From the NCBI GenBank assembly GCA_958296115.1, contig OY282442.1:62001-126000 (forward strand): a stretch of 64,000 bases of DNA. The letters are read 5' to 3'. Each line of letters opens with the position of its first letter. Position 1 is the stretch's first letter. The translations under genes were made by a program, and so were the position numbers. Below are positions 60,326-64,000 of this stretch, piece by piece. This DNA comes from an uncultured Dehalococcoidia bacterium (lineage in GTDB: Bacteria > Chloroflexota > Dehalococcoidia > Lucifugimonadales > CAJWER01). The notes under the pieces were generated by a model that saw only the letters and a list, made by a program, of their open reading frames with translations, had not been told where the DNA came from and searched no databases.

Positions 60326-62938
60326 TCACGCCAGTATCGCCGAAAGCTCGGCGCGCAGCTCCGCGCCTTGCCCCTCTACCCTAGCATCCTCGCCCGTCGT
60401 GAAGTGGCTTTCCGAGTCCACGACCGCCAGCAGCTTGCGGAGGAACACGCTTCGCGTTTCCCGAAGAAAGCTATCGTACTCCTCAATGCATCCGCGCTGG
60501 AAATCGGCCACCGCCGAGGCGTGGCTCGACGCGGTGAGCGCCGCGCCAATCATCATATCCTGCAGCAGGACGAGGCGCTCGCTCCACAGCCCGTCGCCAG
60601 CCTGGAGCAGCGTCACCCTGGCGATTTCGTCGAACCGAGCCTTCCCAACCATCTCACGCGCCGCGTTCACGCGCCGGGCGAGCATCTCTTCCAGGCCGTC
60701 CCGCAGCGCGACGACGCCGAGCCCCCACAACTCTTCACAGTCCACCCCGAAGTCGAGCGACACTGCCGACGCCATCTCGTCGAAGCGCCGCTCGTAGTCG
60801 GTGGAGGGGTCAGCGCCGAATCGCTCGTCAACGACCTCTCGCGCGGCGTCACGCGCGGCCTGTATGCATTCCTCGTACATGCCGTTAGAAGTCATCGTCG
60901 ATCGGCGCATGCCGTAGTATGCCAGCGTCTGGCCTTCCAGCGCTCGGTAGTAGTCGGCAAGAACGCCGCGGCGCGCCTCGTCGTCGAGGGTGGAGAAGAG
61001 CTGAGCGCGTTCGATGCCGCCGTCTCCGGCTACCTGGAGCCGGCCCGCCAGCGCCTTGTCTTCGAGCGAGAGTATGAACCGGGTCGTGCCAGGCTGTCCC
61101 TGGCGTCCGGCGCGCCCCCTGAGCTGGTCGTCTATTCGCCTGGCCGCGTTCACCTCTGTTCCTATCACGTGAAGACCAAGACTTGGCTCCGGCACGATGT
61201 CCGCGCCCCGTCCCGCCATGTTGGTCGCAACCGTAACGGCGCCGCGCCTGCCGGCCGAGCTCACTATGGCCTCTTCGTCAGCGCTGTTGACGGCGTTCAG
61301 GACCCGATGGGGAATGCCGTGGCTCTGCAGCGTGCTGCTTATCTCCTCCGATTGCTCCACGGTCAGCGCGCCCACGAGCGCCGGCCGGCCCGCTCGCCTG
61401 CACTCTTCCACCTCTTCCACCACCGCGCGCATCTTCTCGTCATGCGAGACGAACACCCGCGATGGCAGATCGACGCGCTGAGATGGGAACGTGGTGGGGA
61501 CCGATACGACGTCCAGCCCGTATGCGCGTCGTATCTCGTCGCGGGACGAGAGCGCCGTCCCCGTCATCCCGCACAGATTCGCGTACTGCCGCAGGAAGCC
61601 CTGGATGGATATCTGGGCTGCCGCGCCGCGCTCCGGAGTCAGCGGCAGCCGCTCCTTCGTCTCCAACGCCGCGTGAAGACCATGCTGGTATCTCGTGCCA
61701 GGCTTCCTGCGGCCAGTTACCTCGTCCACCAGCGCCACGGCGCCGTCGCTTACCACGTAATCAACGCCGCGGCGGAGCAGAAGGTGCGCCCGCAGCGCCT
61801 GGTGGACCTGGTTGGCGCGGGCGTGCATCCGCGCGATGCGCCGACCAAGCCTCTCGGAGGAACGCCTGCGCTCTACCAAGCCCAGCTCGGCGTCCGCCCT
61901 GACGCGCTCGACGCCGGCTTCGAGGCCGCCCGTATCGAAGATAGGGCCAAGCCGCGACTCGACGAAGCGGTGGCCGCGGTCCGTGAGGGTAACCGCTCCA
62001 CCCTCGGCGTCGAGATAGTAGTAGAGGTCTCGGATGCGGGTCGAGTCCCCGTCCAGTTCGATGGCGTCCGCGGCGTCGGCGCGAATGCGGCGGGCGAGCT
62101 TGGGGTCCCCGGCCGCCAGACGGGTGAGATACTCGCTCTCCGGGTCCGCTAGGAACAGCGCCGCCAGCAGCCGGCGCCTGCTTCCGGTCGGGAGGTCTGC
62201 GTGGGCCTTCTCGATCATGCTGTCGCTGATACGCCGTTGCAGCGCCACCATCTCGCGGACCGCCGCGTCGGCCTTGTGGACCCCGCGCCGGTTGCCCGCC
62301 CCCTCGCCAGATATTATCAACGGCGTGGCGGCCTCGTCGATCAGCGCCTGGTCGGCCTCGTCTATGATGGCCGCGTCGAGCTTGCCCTGCACCGTCTCGG
62401 ACTCCGAATACCGCAGGTTGTCGCGCAGGAAATCGAAGCCCAGCTCCCGCACAGTCCCATAGACGATGTTGGCGCCGTATGCCGAGCGCCGCTCGTCGTC
62501 GTTCATGGACTGCGCTACAGCGCTGACGGTCAGCCCCAGCGACTCGTACACCGGGGCAAGCGTCTCGGCGTCCCTGACAGCCAGGTAGTCGTTCGCGGTG
62601 ATGACGTGTACCGACCGGCCCGCCGCGGTGTGAAGCGCCGCGGGGAAGGCGGCGGCCAGGGTCTTTCCCTCACCCGCGTTCATCTCCACCACCTTGCCGC
62701 GCCATAGCAGCAGCCCGGCGAGGACCTGCTCCTCCGTAGCGCGGAACGACAGCTTCCGCCGTATTGCCTCATAGACCAGGCAGAACGTCGTCAGCAGCGT
62801 ATCCGGCTCCAGTCCCCCGTGGAGTCCAGGGGCAGGTGGAAGGGAGCGGAGGTCTGAGAGCCGCCCCCTCAGATCCCCTTCGGCCAAGTCTGCGAACGGC
62901 CGGGCCTGGATAGCCTGTATGATTTCAGAGTTACGCAT
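60326..62938 (-). CDS. SecA family preprotein translocase ATPase, divergent (SecA2-like)
   Basis: SecA drives protein export through SecYEG. This 870-residue protein has the full SecA motor but with divergent motifs: Walker A EMNAGEGKTL (the usual KTGEGKT), DEAD-box IIDEADQALIDEAATPLI where standard SecA has DEVD, and late motifs TNMAGRGADI (usually GTD) and LRGRAGRQGQPG (usually GRSGRQGDPG). PBD-like and helical-wing regions can be traced; the chain ends RAELSAILA without the C-terminal Cys-rich zinc-binding tail. These features suggest a second, accessory SecA. The start ATG overlaps the Usp gene by 8 bp, and the neighbouring lipoprotein is a candidate client. Confidence 0.88.
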   Translation of the reverse strand: MRNSEIIQAIQARPFADLAEGDLRGRLSDLRSLPPAPGLHGGLEPDTLLTTFCLVYEAIRRKLSFRATEEQVLAGLLLWRGKVVEMNAGEGKTLAAAFPAALHTAAGRSVHVITANDYLAVRDAETLAPVYESLGLTVSAVAQSMNDDERRSAYGANIVYGTVRELGFDFLRDNLRYSESETVQGKLDAAIIDEADQALIDEAATPLIISGEGAGNRRGVHKADAAVREMVALQRRISDSMIEKAHADLPTGSRRRLLAALFLADPESEYLTRLAAGDPKLARRIRADAADAIELDGDSTRIRDLYYYLDAEGGAVTLTDRGHRFVESRLGPIFDTGGLEAGVERVRADAELGLVERRRSSERLGRRIARMHARANQVHQALRAHLLLRRGVDYVVSDGAVALVDEVTGRRKPGTRYQHGLHAALETKERLPLTPERGAAAQISIQGFLRQYANLCGMTGTALSSRDEIRRAYGLDVVSVPTTFPSQRVDLPSRVFVSHDEKMRAVVEEVEECRRAGRPALVGALTVEQSEEISSTLQSHGIPHRVLNAVNSADEEAIVSSAGRRGAVTVATNMAGRGADIVPEPSLGLHVIGTEVNAARRIDDQLRGRAGRQGQPGTTRFILSLEDKALAGRLQVAGDGGIERAQLFSTLDDEARRGVLADYYRALEGQTLAYYGMRRSTMTSNGMYEECIQAARDAAREVVDERFGADPSTDYERRFDEMASAVSLDFGVDCEELWGLGVVALRDGLEEMLARRVNAAREMVGKARFDEIARVTLLQAGDGLWSERLVLLQDMMIGAALTASSHASAVADFQRGCIEEYDSFLRETRSVFLRKLLAVVDSESHFTTGEDARVEGQGAELRAELSAILA

Positions 62939-63851
62939 TGTCTACCGCCTGCTCTATCCGCTCAGAAGAGGGCACCATCAGGACCGAGGCTCCCGAGCTT
63001 CGGACTAGGGTCTCCGCGAGGCTGCCTATGAACCAGCGCCGGAAGCCAGATCTCCCCTGAGTAGATAGGGCAACGATGTTGTGCGGTATCTTCCTTACGA
63101 GGTCCAGGATAGTGGTCGTGGGGTGACCGAACAACACCTGCCATTCGACTGCCAGCCCGTCCTCACGGAGGCTTTCCGCGACCGTCCTCAGATAGTCCTT
63201 CGCCTCGGACTCCAGCAGATCATGGTCTTCGCTCATTCCCGATGTAAAGTCGCCGACCCAGAGGAAGCGCATGGGGCGCACCACCCTGACAAGCGCCACC
63301 TGCCACGAAAGCTTGCCAGCCAGGTCCCGCACGTAAGGCAGCGCCGACTCGGCAAGCCTGGAGCCGTCGAGAGGCACGATGACCTGCGTTGCCAGCATGT
63401 CTTGCCCGCGGTAGGTCCGCGTCTTGTCCTGCGCGACGGTGAGCATCGGGACGGTTGCCGTGTGGATTACTCTGTCGGTAACGCTGCCAAGGATGCCTTT
63501 GCCGAGTACGCTCCTGCCGTGGGTGGACATGGCTATCAGGTCGCAGCCGAGCCTCTCGGCAACCGCCGTGACCTCCTCCTCGGCCCTGCCCGTAACCACG
63601 ACCTCCTCTGTCCGCACGGCGCGTCCCCTCAGCCGGTGAGACGCGTTGTGGAGTCTGTTCCGCACCTCGAGCTCGGCGCGGGCGAACAGCGTCGAGCGCT
63701 GGGAGCCGCTCATCCCCAGGCCGTCGCGGTCCATTACGGATAGGAGCACGACGCTTGCCTCCAGTCCCACGGCGATACGGGAGACGTAGGGGAGTATCCC
63801 TTCCGCCTCGCTGGAGCCGTCGAGCGGTACGAGTATCTTCTGGAACATCAT
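62931..63851 (-). CDS. Universal stress protein with two Usp domains
   Basis: The 306-aa protein is a tandem Usp: the first half starts ILVPLDGSSEAEGILPYV, with GCDLIAMSTHGRSVLGKGIL and GSVTDRVIHTATVPML, and the second repeats this with VIVPLDGSRLAESALPYV and IVALSTQGRSGFRRWFIGSL. The G-x2-G-x9-G(S/T) ATP-binding loop is clearest in the first half. The two ATGs at 63851 and 63848 are both possible starts. Its 3' end overlaps the SecA-like gene by 8 bp. Confidence 0.92.
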   Translation of the reverse strand: MMFQKILVPLDGSSEAEGILPYVSRIAVGLEASVVLLSVMDRDGLGMSGSQRSTLFARAELEVRNRLHNASHRLRGRAVRTEEVVVTGRAEEEVTAVAERLGCDLIAMSTHGRSVLGKGILGSVTDRVIHTATVPMLTVAQDKTRTYRGQDMLATQVIVPLDGSRLAESALPYVRDLAGKLSWQVALVRVVRPMRFLWVGDFTSGMSEDHDLLESEAKDYLRTVAESLREDGLAVEWQVLFGHPTTTILDLVRKIPHNIVALSTQGRSGFRRWFIGSLAETLVRSSGASVLMVPSSERIEQAVDNA

Positions 63852-63852
63852 G

Positions 63853-64000
63853 TCATCTCGATGAATCGCCGGCGGGGGCCATGTCTATAGATTGTATAAC
63901 GCGCCGGTAGCTGGGGTCTTCCCCAGGGTCGGCCAGCCTGTAGATGCTGGTGTATATCTCCGACACCAGGCCCGCAAGCTCGTCCCGTGTCTCAGGTCCC
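63853..64000 (-). CDS. C-terminal end of a further gene (truncated by window edge)
   Basis: The minus strand from the right edge is open to a TGA at 63853-63855. The readable tail is DELAGLVSEIYTSIYRLADP and then GEDPSYRRVIQSIDMAPAGDSS, an acidic, helical protein end. The stop is one base before the Usp ATG, so it is likely the upstream member of the same operon. I cannot name it from 48 residues. Confidence 0.5.
   Translation of the reverse strand, partial: GPETRDELAGLVSEIYTSIYRLADPGEDPSYRRVIQSIDMAPAGDSSR

Overview
The window is GC-rich bacterial DNA with tightly packed genes, frequent GTG and TTG starts, many 1-11 bp overlaps and several lipoproteins with a clear lipobox. Gene content (BatA-E block, MoxR/DUF58, FakAB, DUF2236/MpaB, Gfo/Idh/MocA, RraA-like and GH-like catabolic genes, CcmF/CcmH, Na+-pump decarboxylase subunits) would fit a Chloroflexota lineage such as SAR202/Dehalococcoidia. 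That placement is an inference from gene mix; there is no rRNA in the window.

Layout. 1-4.9 kb: recG (runs off the left edge), fakB and fakA on the minus strand, diverging from rpmB. 4.9-8.6 kb: a very large FtsX-type permease. 8.8-17.2 kb: an eight-gene stress/envelope operon (MoxR ATPase, DUF58, DUF4381-like, BatA, BatB, BatC, BatD, BatE). 17.3-20.1 kb: a lipoprotein and two oligopeptide-transporter ATPases. 20.5-22.5 kb: gamma, beta and biotin-carrier subunits of a sodium-pumping decarboxylase. 22.5-23.5 kb: repeat-rich non-coding DNA. 23.5-28.6 kb: a dGTPase-like HD hydrolase, two small unknowns, an SDR, an MpaB-like oxygenase, a sulfotransferase and a small Cys-rich protein. 28.8-31.7 kb: AlaX and a queuosine-precursor transporter, diverging from an L-2-hydroxyglutarate oxidase. 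31.7-33.8 kb: a C5 DNA methyltransferase, probable restriction enzyme and Vsr nuclease with visibly lower GC. 34-36.2 kb: a D-2-hydroxyacid dehydrogenase and an MFS exporter. 36.4-38.7 kb: tRNA-Ala(CGC), a 14-repeat RCC1-like lipoprotein and an ABC-2 permease remnant. 39-40.8 kb: malate synthase. 40.9-41.7 kb: a second copy of the 22.6 kb repeat. 41.7-48.4 kb: GAF protein, serS, cupin, ffh, oxidoreductase, trpC, trpF. 48.4-54.4 kb: GH99/GH71-like lipoprotein, CorC/HlyC protein and glmU, then a GH32-like protein. 54.5-59.3 kb: RraA-like protein and a cytochrome c maturation block. 59.4-64 kb: Ser/Gly/Arg-rich lipoprotein, a divergent SecA, a double-domain universal stress protein, and the tail of one more gene.

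The most interesting items are: a roughly 0.5-0.8 kb element present twice (22.6 and 40.9 kb), which carries what looks like a frameshifted TnpB C-terminus followed by strong conserved GNRA-capped hairpins; the tRNA-adjacent RCC1-like lipoprotein lying in frame with a permease fragment; a SecA paralogue with altered helicase motifs operonic with a secreted low-complexity lipoprotein; an unassigned endonuclease candidate in the methyltransferase-Vsr cassette; and a 61-residue Cys-rich protein.
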